Origin: an uncultured Alphaproteobacteria bacterium
GTDB taxonomy: Bacteria > Pseudomonadota > Alphaproteobacteria > Methylaequorales > Methylaequoraceae
Length of the DNA: 64,000 bases
Reading direction: 5' to 3'
NCBI GenBank assembly: GCA_902522465.1
Contig: CABYVV010000001.1
Location: 1-64,000, forward strand
This document shows, piece after piece, positions 26,309 through 36,535 of this stretch. A model generated the notes under the pieces. It was not told where the DNA came from. It made no database searches and worked only from the letters and a program-made list of their open reading frames with translations. Both the position numbers and the translations under genes were made by a program. The stretch's first letter is position 1; the number at the start of each line of letters is the position of its first letter.

Positions 26309-27407
26309 AACTTATATTCTTTCCAACCAATTCGGCAACACTTTCAATTCTCTTTCTTTTGAGAAGTTCACTTAACTCTTTTAGTATATTGAATACTACA
26401 TTTGGTCCACTGTAGATTAGGGATGTGTATAATTGTATTAAATTTGCACCAAGTGAAATCTTCTGAAAAGCATCTTTCCCCGATGAAACGCCACCCACGC
26501 CTATAATAACAATTTTTCCATTTGTAATCTCATATACATCTCTTATTAATGTATTAGCTTTATCTCTTAGTGGAGGTCCAGATAAACCTCCCTTTTCATT
26601 TACCTTCCAAGCATCCTTAATGGGTTTTTTATACAACATCTCTCTAGTAATAGTTGTGTTGGTAAGAACTACTCCATCTATCATTTTACTATTTAGAATG
26701 AGTTTGCAAATGTTCTCTAAATTCTTTTTTGATATATCAGGTGACAATTTTAAAAAAGTTGGTTTCCTTTTTTTAATTCTAGATAAGGTTTTAAGTAATT
26801 TTTCTATATTTCCTTTCTCTTGGATATCTCTTAATCCTGGTGTATTAGGGGAAGAAATATTGATGGTAATATAATCTGAATAATCAACAACTTTATTGTA
26901 TAGAAGAAGATAATCAGAAAATTGACTTTCAGAATTTTTATTTTTTCCAATATTAACACCAAGGATATTATGATTATTTTTTGATTTTTTTAAATTTTCT
27001 AAAAACATTTCAATTCCATTGTTATTAAACCCTAATCTTTGAATGACTGCTTCAAATTCAGGTATCTTAAAAACTCTGGGCCTTGGGTTCCCTTTTTGAG
27101 GCATTGGAGTTACTGTTCCTAATTCAACAAATCCAAAACCTAAATTTAATAAACCTTCGATTGCTTCAGCATTTTTATCAAATCCGGCAGCCAGTCCTAA
27201 CGGATTATTAAAGTTTTTATTTAGGACTCTTGTTTTTAAATTTCTGTGATCAATTTTTCTTTTGAAATATTTTGTTTGCAAAAATTTTATAAAAATCTTA
27301 TGAAGTAATTCTGGTGGCATAAATCCAGTAATATTAGAAATAGTTTTAAAATCCATTATTCTTGATTTAAATAATTTCACTTGCCCAATCATATAGGAGT
27401 GTTCCAT
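26301..27407 (-). CDS. pyrD: Dihydroorotate dehydrogenase (quinone), class 2
   Basis: A 368-residue FMN enzyme of pyrimidine synthesis that passes electrons to ubiquinone at the membrane. It shows NNPLGLAAGFDKNAEAIEGL, FGFVELGTVTPMPQKGNPRP, ITINISSPNTPGLRD and IIGVGGVSSGKDA, all typical of class 2, with the N-terminal membrane-docking helix (FMPPELLHKIFIKFL). The longest start overlaps the DUF952 gene by 41 bases; an in-frame ATG at 27390-27392 would shorten the overlap. DUF952-pyrD is a common alphaproteobacterial pair. Confidence 0.95.
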   Translation of the reverse strand: MEHSYMIGQVKLFKSRIMDFKTISNITGFMPPELLHKIFIKFLQTKYFKRKIDHRNLKTRVLNKNFNNPLGLAAGFDKNAEAIEGLLNLGFGFVELGTVTPMPQKGNPRPRVFKIPEFEAVIQRLGFNNNGIEMFLENLKKSKNNHNILGVNIGKNKNSESQFSDYLLLYNKVVDYSDYITINISSPNTPGLRDIQEKGNIEKLLKTLSRIKKRKPTFLKLSPDISKKNLENICKLILNSKMIDGVVLTNTTITREMLYKKPIKDAWKVNEKGGLSGPPLRDKANTLIRDVYEITNGKIVIIGVGGVSSGKDAFQKISLGANLIQLYTSLIYSGPNVVFNILKELSELLKRKRIESVAELVGKNISCE

Positions 27408-27672
27408 AAAAGTGAGGGAAAAATTCTTTATTCCTACTTTTCTCCCATTTTAATTTGTGTCTTAAATCAGTAACCTTAAACTTAACAACTACTATGTCTT
27501 TTTCATCAAAAAAATATTTTTTTACTGTTTCTGAAATTTGGTTTTTTGTTGATAAATGAATAAATCCAGACTGTTTATCGAGAAAATTTCCTGTGAAAAC
27601 TTCTTTTTTTTTAAATTGACAAAATTCTCTTCTTTTAAAAACTCTATATACAAATTTGCAATCTAATGACAT
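27367..27672 (-). CDS. DUF952 family protein
   Basis: A 101-residue protein with the DUF952 pattern: FVYRVFKRREFCQF near the start, GNFLDKQSGFIHLSTKNQI in the middle and FPHFYGTLLYDW at the end. The fold is related to ADP-ribosyltransferase-like domains, but no function is established. It lies between lysK and pyrD on the same strand, overlapping pyrD, a neighbourhood conserved in alphaproteobacteria. Confidence 0.85.
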   Translation of the reverse strand: MSLDCKFVYRVFKRREFCQFKKKEVFTGNFLDKQSGFIHLSTKNQISETVKKYFFDEKDIVVVKFKVTDLRHKLKWEKSRNKEFFPHFYGTLLYDWASEII

Positions 27673-27676
27673 TAAC

Positions 27677-29224
27677 CTAACTTAGTCTTTCTTCCAGTAA
27701 ATTTATTGTTTTTTCTATTCCATAAAATTTTATAAAAGAACCAAGTCTAGGGCCTTGATCTTGTCCGAGAACAACTTGATAAAAAGCTGAAAACCAGTCC
27801 CTAAGGTTTTCAAATTTCAAATCCATTCCAATTTGATATATTTTTGTTTGAATATCTTCGGGTTGGCAATTCTCATCAATTTTTTTTAATTCTTCTATTA
27901 TCTTTCTAAATCCAGTAATTTCAATTTCATTTGGCTTCCTATATTTTTTATTTGGTAAAACAAATTCATTATAATATTGTACGCCATAATTGAGTAATTC
28001 ATGAATCAATGGGAAATCTATTCTCTTTATATCTTTGTAATAATTCTCTATAAAACCCCAAAGAATTTCAGGTGATTCAGCGTTACAAACATTGGCAAGG
28101 TTAAGTATCATGTTGAATGAAAAATTTTCTAGAAATTTATAATTATCAGTCTTATTAATAAACCATACTGGATTTTGATATTTTTCTTCACTATTTTGCA
28201 TTTCATAATCTTTTCGGAGTTTTAAATAATCATCTGTCATTTTGGGTATTACATCAAAATACAATCTCTTTGCTCTGCTAGGGTTTTGAAACATAAATAA
28301 TTCCAAGCTTTCTTGAGGTGAAAATTTCAGCCAATCTTCAACTGAAATTCCATTGCCGATCGATTTAGATATTTTTTCTCCATTTTCATCCAAAAATAAC
28401 TCATAAGTAAAATTATTTGGTGGTTTACCTCCTAAAACTCTATTAATCTTACTCGAAAGAACAAAAGATTCGATTAAATCCTTACCATTCATTTCATAAT
28501 CTATGTTTAGGACATTCCATCTCATTGCCCAATCAACTTTCCATTGTAACTTACATTCTCCATTGAAAATTGATGATGATTCAGTTTTGTTAGTAAATGG
28601 ATTGTGAAATTCTATTTTTTTTTTTTGTGTGTCTAATTTATCTATTTTTACCTGTAGAACTTTTCCTGTTGTCTTACATATTGGAAGAAATGGAGAGTAA
28701 GTTTGTCTTCTTTCGTTTCCTAAAGTGGGTAAAATAATATTTAAAACTTTTTCGTAGTTATCAAAAATTGCTTCTAAACCTGAATTAAACTTTCCATTTT
28801 TGTAATGATCAGTTGATGATTTAAATTCAAATTCAAAATTAAAATGTTCCAAGAAGTCTTTCAACTTCATGTTATTATGTTCAGCAAAGCTTGAATATTT
28901 CTCAAAAGGGTCAGGTATCGATGATAATGGTTTTTCTAAATGTTTACCTATGATTGTTTGATTAGGAATATTTAGTGGCACTTTTCTTAATCCATCCATG
29001 TCATCAGAAAAAACAAATAGTTTTGTAGGAATATCTGATAGTTGTTTAAAAGCCTTAATTACCATTGAAGTTCTTAAAACTTCACCGAAGGTACCTATAT
29101 GTGGTAAACCAGATGGACCATATCCTGTTTGAAAAATACATTCTTTTTTTTTGTTTTCATCAATTCTTTTTATTAACTTTTTTGCTTCTAAAAAAGGCCA
29201 TAATTTTGAATTAATTTCATTCAT
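27677..29224 (-). CDS. lysK: Lysyl-tRNA synthetase, class I
   Basis: A 515-residue class I LysRS, the archaeal-type enzyme that alphaproteobacteria use instead of the class II LysS. The HIGH-like motif is PSGLPHIGT at residues 37-45 and the KMSKS-like motif is KISKSIGNG. SDDMDGLRKVP and DWAMRWNVLNIDYEMNGKDL are also characteristic. It leads the minus-strand run lysK, DUF952, pyrD, HAD, mutase, MeaB, and is divergent from the sulfite reductase operon across 129 bases. Confidence 0.95.
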   Translation of the reverse strand: MNEINSKLWPFLEAKKLIKRIDENKKKECIFQTGYGPSGLPHIGTFGEVLRTSMVIKAFKQLSDIPTKLFVFSDDMDGLRKVPLNIPNQTIIGKHLEKPLSSIPDPFEKYSSFAEHNNMKLKDFLEHFNFEFEFKSSTDHYKNGKFNSGLEAIFDNYEKVLNIILPTLGNERRQTYSPFLPICKTTGKVLQVKIDKLDTQKKKIEFHNPFTNKTESSSIFNGECKLQWKVDWAMRWNVLNIDYEMNGKDLIESFVLSSKINRVLGGKPPNNFTYELFLDENGEKISKSIGNGISVEDWLKFSPQESLELFMFQNPSRAKRLYFDVIPKMTDDYLKLRKDYEMQNSEEKYQNPVWFINKTDNYKFLENFSFNMILNLANVCNAESPEILWGFIENYYKDIKRIDFPLIHELLNYGVQYYNEFVLPNKKYRKPNEIEITGFRKIIEELKKIDENCQPEDIQTKIYQIGMDLKFENLRDWFSAFYQVVLGQDQGPRLGSFIKFYGIEKTINLLEERLS

Positions 29225-29286
29225 AATTAACTATAAAATATTCAGTTCAAAACTATTATCAAGTATAAAAAAATAATAATATACAC

Positions 29287-29310
29287 AATATTATTGTATA
29301 AAATAATATT
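29287..29310. promoter_or_regulatory. 9-bp inverted repeat in the lysK / DUF2849-cysI divergent region
   Basis: AATATTATT (29287-29295) and AATAATATT (29302-29310) pair perfectly around 6 bases. It sits about 45 bases upstream of the DUF2849 gene and about 65 bases upstream of lysK. It could be an operator for the sulfite reductase operon. It is wholly A/T, so chance is possible, and the same sequence was not found upstream of cysH. Confidence 0.35.
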
Positions 29311-29353
29311 AACCATTTTTTTATTGTAATATTCTTTCAGTATTCTTTTTTTT

Positions 29354-29647
29354 ATGATAAATATTGCAAATATGGCAAAAAAACTTGAGGGACATACATT
29401 TTTACTTTCAGCAAATGACCTGAAAACTGGAAAAGTTTTGTTTTATACATCTAACGGATGGCTTCCTGAGTTGAATAAAGCAATAAAAATTGAAAAAAAA
29501 TCCATCGAAAAGTATGAAAAATTACTAAAAATTGATGAAGAAAATTGTCTTATAGTTTCAGGAAGATTTGTTGAATTAAATGATTCAGGGTCTATTAAAA
29601 ACCTGAGAGATAAAATAAGAAGTTCTGGGTTAACCTTTAAAATTTGA
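29354..29647 (+). CDS. DUF2849 family protein of the sulfite reductase operon
   Basis: A 97-residue protein with the DUF2849 pattern (LLSANDLKTGKVLFYTSNGW and VSGRFVEL). Alphaproteobacteria place this gene directly before the nitrite/sulfite reductase gene, as here with a 6-base gap. Function is not established; a role in siroheme-reductase assembly or electron supply is a guess from context. An internal ATG at 29372 (MAKKLEGHTF) is an alternative start and agrees better with the family length. Confidence 0.8.
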   Translation: MINIANMAKKLEGHTFLLSANDLKTGKVLFYTSNGWLPELNKAIKIEKKSIEKYEKLLKIDEENCLIVSGRFVELNDSGSIKNLRDKIRSSGLTFKI

Positions 29648-29653
29648 TTAATT

Positions 29654-31294
29654 ATGTATAAATATTCTGAAATTGATAAAAAGATAGTTGCAAATAGAGT
29701 AAAGCAATTTAAGAATCAGGTGGATAGAAGACTATCCGGAAAACTCACAGAAGATGAATTCAAACCTTTACGATTAATGAATGGTCTGTATCTTCAACTC
29801 CATGCTTACATGTTGAGAGTGGCAATACCATATGGAGAGTTATCTTCAAAACAGTTAAGACAGTTGGCATTCATTGCAGATAAATATGACAGAGGATATG
29901 GACATTTCACAACCAGACAAAACATACAATTTAACTGGCCAAAATTACCCGATGTTCCTGAAATTCTTGAAGAACTTTCAAAAGTAGAAATGCATGCAAT
30001 TCAAACATCTGGAAATTGTATAAGAAATATATCAGCGGATCACTTAGCTGGACTAACCATTGAAGAGATAGAAGATCCAAGGCCATGGTGTGAAATTATA
30101 AGAAAATGGTCAACATTCCACCCTGAGTTTTCTTTTCTACCGAGAAAATTTAAGATAGCTGTAACTGGGTGTTCTGAAGATAGAGCTGCAATTTTAGTCC
30201 ATGATATAGGCTTGAGATTAATAAAAGACAAGGGAGATATTGGCTTTGAGGTTTTTGTCGGGGGTGGCCAAGGAAGAAGTCCATATATAGCAAAAAAAAT
30301 AAAAAACTTTTTACCAAAGAAGGATTTACTTAACTATCTTGAGGCGATTTTAACAACTTACAATCAACTTGGGAGAAGAGATAATATTTATAAAGCTCGT
30401 ATTAAAATTTTATTAAATGAATTAGGAATAGAAAAATTTAAGGAATTTGTCGAAGAAAATTTTAAAAGATTCTCAAACAAAAAACTAATTCTTGATAAGT
30501 CGACAATTAAAAATATATTTAAGTTTTTTAAACTTCCTAGTCTAAAGCCTGGTTTAGAAAAAGTACCTGAAATTAAAAACTCATTATTTCTAGAATGGAA
30601 GAATCAAAACGTACTTCCTCATAAACACCCTAATTATTCAATAATTTTAGTTTCTCTTAAATCAAATGAAAAACCTCCAGGAGACGCTTCCAGTATACAA
30701 ATGAGAAAATTAGCAGATATAGCAGACAAATATTCCTTTGGCGAGATTAGAGTAACTCATGAACAAAATTTAGTCTTACCTCATGTTGAAAATTCAAGAG
30801 TATATGAAATTTGGAATGAACTTTTAAATATAAATTTAGCAACTCCAAATATAGGTCTAATTACGGACACTATTTGCTGCCCAGGAATGGATTATTGTGC
30901 TCTAGCAACTGCTAGATCTATTCCCATTTCACAAAAAATTACAGATCATTTCAAAAATTATTCTCATCAAAAAGAAATAGGTGATTTAAAAATAAAAATA
31001 TCTGGCTGTATTAATGCCTGCGGTCATCATCATGTTGGCAACATAGGTATTTTAGGGCTTGATAGAAAAGGAAAAGAGTTTTATCAAATTACATTAGGAG
31101 GCTCAGCTAAAGAAAATGCTTCCATTGGCCAAATAGTTGGGCCGTCATTCTCAGAAAAAGATTTAATGGGTGCAATAGAAAAAATAATCAAAGTTTATAA
31201 AAAAAATAAAATTTATGAAAAAGAAGATTTCCTTTCTGTATTTAAAAGAATTGGAATTAAAAAATTCAAAGAGAAATTATATGATAATAATTGA
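29654..31294 (+). CDS. cysI: Nitrite/sulfite reductase, siroheme [4Fe-4S] type
   Basis: A 546-residue reductase with two ferredoxin-like halves. Early motifs are HFTTRQNIQFNWP and IQTSGNCIRNISADHLAG; the cluster cysteines lie in TDTICCPGMDYC and SGCINACGHHHVGNIGI. In the DUF2849/DUF934 context and beside cysH-cysD-cysNC, sulfite to sulfide is the likely reaction; no nitrate reductase gene is nearby. No separate flavoprotein subunit is seen, suggesting ferredoxin as donor. Its last 14 bases overlap the DUF934 gene. Confidence 0.88.
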   Translation: MYKYSEIDKKIVANRVKQFKNQVDRRLSGKLTEDEFKPLRLMNGLYLQLHAYMLRVAIPYGELSSKQLRQLAFIADKYDRGYGHFTTRQNIQFNWPKLPDVPEILEELSKVEMHAIQTSGNCIRNISADHLAGLTIEEIEDPRPWCEIIRKWSTFHPEFSFLPRKFKIAVTGCSEDRAAILVHDIGLRLIKDKGDIGFEVFVGGGQGRSPYIAKKIKNFLPKKDLLNYLEAILTTYNQLGRRDNIYKARIKILLNELGIEKFKEFVEENFKRFSNKKLILDKSTIKNIFKFFKLPSLKPGLEKVPEIKNSLFLEWKNQNVLPHKHPNYSIILVSLKSNEKPPGDASSIQMRKLADIADKYSFGEIRVTHEQNLVLPHVENSRVYEIWNELLNINLATPNIGLITDTICCPGMDYCALATARSIPISQKITDHFKNYSHQKEIGDLKIKISGCINACGHHHVGNIGILGLDRKGKEFYQITLGGSAKENASIGQIVGPSFSEKDLMGAIEKIIKVYKKNKIYEKEDFLSVFKRIGIKKFKEKLYDNN

Positions 31295-31733
31295 CAAAAT
31301 ATCAGAAAGAAAAAATGAGTTTATCGAACTGCCTGATGAAAAATTGTCAAAAAAGACATCTCTAGAAAATTGTCTCTTGAATTTATTCCATTGGAAAGAG
31401 AAAAAGAAAGAAATTCATGAAAAAAAAATCAAAGTTGCATTAAAAATTAATTCTGATGAAGAACTTATTTTTGGAGAAAATGATTTAAGATACATAAAAA
31501 TGATACAAATCAATTTTTTAAATTTTAAAGATGGTAGACCATTTACTTTAGCAAAGAAGTTAAGAAAGAAATTTCTATATAAAGGAGAGATCAGAGCCTC
31601 TGGTAATATTTTACCGGATCAATTCGTATTTCTCCTAAGATGTGGATTTGATACGGTCGAGATAAAAGAGATGGAAAAGGATACTTGGTTAGAACTTTTG
31701 GAGTTTGATGATGGTTTATATTATCAACCATGA
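31281..31733 (+). CDS. DUF934 family protein of the sulfite reductase operon
   Basis: About 150 residues from ATG 31281 (MIIIDKISERKNEFIELPDE). It has the DUF934 core: INFLNFKDGRPFTLAKKLRK, LYKGEIRASGNILPDQFVFL and LRCGFDTVEIKE. A longer reading from 31215 exists but would run 80 bases inside cysI and is not needed by the family. Genes of this family follow the siroheme reductase in many proteobacteria; the biochemical role is unknown. A GC-rich hairpin lies just past its stop. Confidence 0.83.
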   Translation: MIIIDKISERKNEFIELPDEKLSKKTSLENCLLNLFHWKEKKKEIHEKKIKVALKINSDEELIFGENDLRYIKMIQINFLNFKDGRPFTLAKKLRKKFLYKGEIRASGNILPDQFVFLLRCGFDTVEIKEMEKDTWLELLEFDDGLYYQP

Positions 31734-31760
31734 ACCCGGTACTTTTTAACGGTACCGGGT
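31734..31760. terminator. GC-rich hairpin between convergent DUF934 and groEL
   Basis: ACCCGGTAC (31734-31742) and GTACCGGGT (31752-31760) form a perfect 9-bp stem with a 9-base loop, directly after the DUF934 stop. Its GC content stands out in a very AT-rich surrounding. There is no clean T-run on either strand, so it is better seen as a bidirectional 3' end hairpin than a textbook intrinsic terminator. Confidence 0.6.
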
Positions 31761-31797
31761 AAAATTGACTGGCATGTGGATTTTATTATAGGATTCT

Positions 31798-33480
<1,683 letters not shown>

Positions 33481-33490
33481 CTATCAAAAA

Positions 33491-33778
33491 TTAATCTAAA
33501 ATTCCCATTATATCTGATTCCTTCATGATCAAAAGGTCTTGACCATCAAGTTTAACTTCTGTACCCGACCATTTACCAAACAAAATTTTGTCTCCAGCTT
33601 TTACATTCATTGGCCTTGACTTTCCATCTTCTGTTATTTCCCCTGGTCCTACCGCGAGAACTTCTCCTTCACTCGGTTTCTCTTTGGCTGTGTCTGGTAT
33701 AATTATACCTCCAGACGACTTCTCATCAGTCTCGATTCTTTTTACTACAACTCTATCGTGTAATGGTTTGAACTTCAT
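33491..33778 (-). CDS. groES: Co-chaperonin GroES (Hsp10)
   Basis: A 95-residue Gro[22 protein letters not shown] at the start, the mobile-loop region [19 protein letters not shown] and [18 protein letters not shown] are diagnostic. It caps the GroEL ring. It is preceded by a strong GGAGG and about 38 bases further by a perfect CIRCE element. It is the first gene of the groES-groEL operon. Confidence 0.98.
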   Translation of the reverse strand: MKFKPLHDRVVVKRIETDEKSSGGIIIPDTAKEKPSEGEVLAVGPGEITEDGKSRPMNVKAGDKILFGKWSGTEVKLDGQDLLIMKESDIMGILD

Positions 33779-33815
33779 ATAAAACCTCCATAATTTGAAG
33801 TTTGTATTAAATTTA

Positions 33816-33842
33816 TTAGCACTCTAATGCGTAGAGTGCTAA
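33816..33842 (-). promoter_or_regulatory. CIRCE operator of groESL (HrcA binding site)
   Basis: TTAGCACTC (33816-33824), a 9-base spacer, then GAGTGCTAA (33834-33842): an exact match to the CIRCE consensus, including spacer length. HrcA binds CIRCE and represses groESL until heat or misfolding stress. It overlaps the likely -10 region and the transcription start. It predicts an hrcA gene elsewhere in the genome. Confidence 0.95.
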
Positions 33843-33868
33843 CATAATTATTTATAAATTATTGTCAA
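33841..33868 (-). promoter_or_regulatory. Likely sigma-70-type promoter of groESL
   Basis: On the minus strand, TTGACA (33863-33868) is followed 16 bases later by TATGTT (33841-33846), which touches the CIRCE arm. A perfect -35 hexamer is notable in this genome. The overlap explains how HrcA on CIRCE would block RNA polymerase. Confidence 0.65.
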
Positions 33869-33875
33869 GATATTT

Positions 33876-35738
33876 TTAGAAACCAAATTCCTTGATAATG
33901 AAATTTTCTAATTTAGCTACACTCTCTTCTACTTTTTCTCTAGATGTATCAATTATTAGATTTGGTTTTTCAGGCTCTTCATAAGGTGAAGAAATTCCTG
34001 TAAAATTTTTAATTTCACCACTCTTTGCTTTTGCATATAGTCCCTTTACATCTCTTTTTGCGCAAACATCAACTGATGCTTTAATATATATTTCTCTAAA
34101 AATTTCAGGCCTTATATCCCGTGCTTTTTTTCTTTCGCTTCTGTAAGGAGAGATCAAAGATACCAAAATGACAAAGCCTGCTTGGGTAAATAATTTAGCA
34201 ACTTCTGCAGTTCTTCTAATGTTTTCTGTTCTATCTTCAGGTGAAAAATTTAAATTTTTATTTAAACCAATTCTCAAGTTGTCACCATCTAAGCTAAAGA
34301 CATTAAAGTTTCTATCAAATAACTTTTTTTCTACATTCTTTGCTATGGTGCTCTTACCTGCTCCTGACAATCCCGTAAGCCAAATTATTCCTGGCCTGTG
34401 ATTAAACTTTAATGCTCTATCTATTTCGTTAAGGTTATAATTTTCTGGAATTATATTCTTCCGAAAATCTTCTTTTTTTTCTCTTTGATCAGGATAATTT
34501 CTTAAATCTATTATACCACCTGCTACAATTTCTTCATTATCAAGAAGGCAGAACCTTGCAGTTGACTTATTAAATGAATAGTCATCCATAGGAATAAACT
34601 GTGAAGAATGAATAACAACTTCACAAACATCATTTTTTGAAACCTCAGTATTGTTTTTTGATTTCAAAGAATCTGTATCAATAACATTTTTTACCTTATT
34701 AACAAAGATTTCATATTCACCTGTATTTAACTTCATAATATATTTACTTTTGAAGTTGATTTTTTTTTCACTTAACCAAAACATATTTGACTCAAACCTA
34801 TTCATTAATTTTGGAGGAGACATTAAATCAGATGCAAGATTGCCTTTATCAACAAATATTGGTTCATCAAGTGTAATACCAACTGAATCTCCGGCAAAAT
34901 ATTTCTTTTTTGCTTTTGGCCATATCTCTAATGATTTTACTTTTGCTCTCTCATTTGACGGAAGAAACAGTAAATCTATACCCTTTGAAATACTGCCTAA
35001 TTCAATTTTTCCTACTATTACTCTTTTGTCACCTATTTTGTAAATATCTTGAACGGGAAACCTAACATGCTTAGAAACAACTAAACCTGAATTCTCGAAG
35101 TTATCTAGGATATCAATGAAAGGTATTCCTGAAAACCATGGCATATTTTTACTTTTTTTGACTACATTGTCTCCAACTTTCGAAGAAACTGGAATATCTG
35201 TGATGCAACTGATTCCCAATCCTGATAAAAATGAATCTAAATCTGATTTAATTTTAATATACAATTTTTGATCATATTTTATCTTATCCATTTTATTAAA
35301 AACCGTTATTACCTTTTCAACTCCTAAAAGCTTAAGCAAGTAAGCGTGTTTTTTTGTTTGTTGTTTTATACCTTCTTTAACATCAACTATTAAAATAGCA
35401 ATGTCAGCTGATGATGCTCCAGTTATCATATTTTTGATAAACTCTTTATGACCAGGCGCATCTATGAATACATACTTTCTTTTTTTAGATTTAAAAAAAA
35501 TTCTTGTCGTATCAATTGTTATACCCTGATCTCTCTCATCCTGAAGGGCATCAAGTAAAAAAGCAAATTCGAAGTCCACTCCTCGCTTTTTACTAGCTTT
35601 TTTTAATTCATTAACCTTTTCATCATTAATCTCACCGATATCGTATAATAATCTTCCAATAAAGGAGGATTTCCCATGGTCAACGTGACCAACTATTACA
35701 ATATTTAGGACTTCATCATCATTAAATTTGTTATTCAC
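33876..35738 (-). CDS. cysNC: Sulfate adenylyltransferase large subunit / adenylylsulfate kinase fusion
   Basis: A 620-residue fusion. Residues 1 to about 430 are the CysN GTPase, with P-loop GHVDHGKSS at about 17-25, DAPGHKEFIKNMITGAS and NKMDK. Residues from about 440 are the APS kinase CysC, with P-loop GLSGAGKST, FSLDGDNLRIGLNKNL and FTGISSPYEEPEKP. CysN with CysD makes APS, and the CysC part phosphorylates it to PAPS. Its start overlaps the cysD stop by 1 base, in the operon cysH-cysD-cysNC. Confidence 0.95.
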   Translation of the reverse strand: MNNKFNDDEVLNIVIVGHVDHGKSSFIGRLLYDIGEINDEKVNELKKASKKRGVDFEFAFLLDALQDERDQGITIDTTRIFFKSKKRKYVFIDAPGHKEFIKNMITGASSADIAILIVDVKEGIKQQTKKHAYLLKLLGVEKVITVFNKMDKIKYDQKLYIKIKSDLDSFLSGLGISCITDIPVSSKVGDNVVKKSKNMPWFSGIPFIDILDNFENSGLVVSKHVRFPVQDIYKIGDKRVIVGKIELGSISKGIDLLFLPSNERAKVKSLEIWPKAKKKYFAGDSVGITLDEPIFVDKGNLASDLMSPPKLMNRFESNMFWLSEKKINFKSKYIMKLNTGEYEIFVNKVKNVIDTDSLKSKNNTEVSKNDVCEVVIHSSQFIPMDDYSFNKSTARFCLLDNEEIVAGGIIDLRNYPDQREKKEDFRKNIIPENYNLNEIDRALKFNHRPGIIWLTGLSGAGKSTIAKNVEKKLFDRNFNVFSLDGDNLRIGLNKNLNFSPEDRTENIRRTAEVAKLFTQAGFVILVSLISPYRSERKKARDIRPEIFREIYIKASVDVCAKRDVKGLYAKAKSGEIKNFTGISSPYEEPEKPNLIIDTSREKVEESVAKLENFIIKEFGF

Positions 35739-36535
35739 TACATGTATCCTTTAGATCTTAATCTTTCAAAAACATTTTCTTCCTCATGATCCATTGCTCT
35801 TCCAGATCGCTCAGACACTTTACTAACCTTAAGTTCTTCAATAATTTCGTTAACTGTTTTTGCATTACTATTGATGGGAAACGTAATATCTTGGTCTCCA
35901 AGCGATCGATATCTTTTGCCTTTTTTTGAGAAATATAAATCAACTACAGGGATCTTCTCTTGTTTGATATATTGCCAAATATCCAATTCAGTCCAATTCA
36001 GTAGAGGATGAATTCTGACATGAACCGTTTCTGGATAATTAAAATTTGAATAATTCCAAAACTCCGGAGGTTGATTCTTAATATTCCATTTTCCAAAATC
36101 ATCTCTTGGACTAAAAACTCTTTCTTTTGCTCTTGTTCCCTGTTCATCTCTTCTGATCCCGGCGATAATTCCTCTAAATTTTTTTTCATTAATTATTTTT
36201 TTCAAACCATCAGTTTTTCTTGCAGCTGATCTAGCTGCAGGTGGAAGAGATGGATCTATTTGACCTATAGGAGGACATTTGCCTTTTATTAGATTAAGTC
36301 CCCATTTTTTTGTGAATTTTTCTCTAAATTCGTACATTTCTTTAAATTTTTTTTCTGTGTCAACATGAACTACTGGAAACGGTATTTTTCCAAGAAAAGC
36401 TTTGAAGGCCAGCCATACCATCACATTAGAGTCCTTTCCTAACGACCAAAGCAAAGCTATGTTAGAAATTGATCTGTATGCTTGCCTGAAAATGAAAATA
36501 CTCTCATTTTCCAATTTATTTAAGTTTGACTGCAT
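35738..36535 (-). CDS. cysD: Sulfate adenylyltransferase small subunit
   Basis: A 265-residue PP-loop ATP pyrophosphatase-family enzyme. SNIALLWSLGKDSNVMVWLAFK is the PP-loop region; FPVVHVDTEKKFKEMYEFRE and HEEENVFERLRSKGYM at the end are diagnostic. CysD adenylates sulfate with GTP hydrolysis by CysN driving the reaction. It is immediately after cysH (0-1 base gap) and overlaps cysNC. Confidence 0.96.
   Translation of the reverse strand: MQSNLNKLENESIFIFRQAYRSISNIALLWSLGKDSNVMVWLAFKAFLGKIPFPVVHVDTEKKFKEMYEFREKFTKKWGLNLIKGKCPPIGQIDPSLPPAARSAARKTDGLKKIINEKKFRGIIAGIRRDEQGTRAKERVFSPRDDFGKWNIKNQPPEFWNYSNFNYPETVHVRIHPLLNWTELDIWQYIKQEKIPVVDLYFSKKGKRYRSLGDQDITFPINSNAKTVNEIIEELKVSKVSERSGRAMDHEEENVFERLRSKGYM

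Noticed and set aside
31215..31280. Longer start for the DUF934 gene
   Set aside because: It lies within cysI; ATG 31281 fits the family length and gives a normal short overlap.
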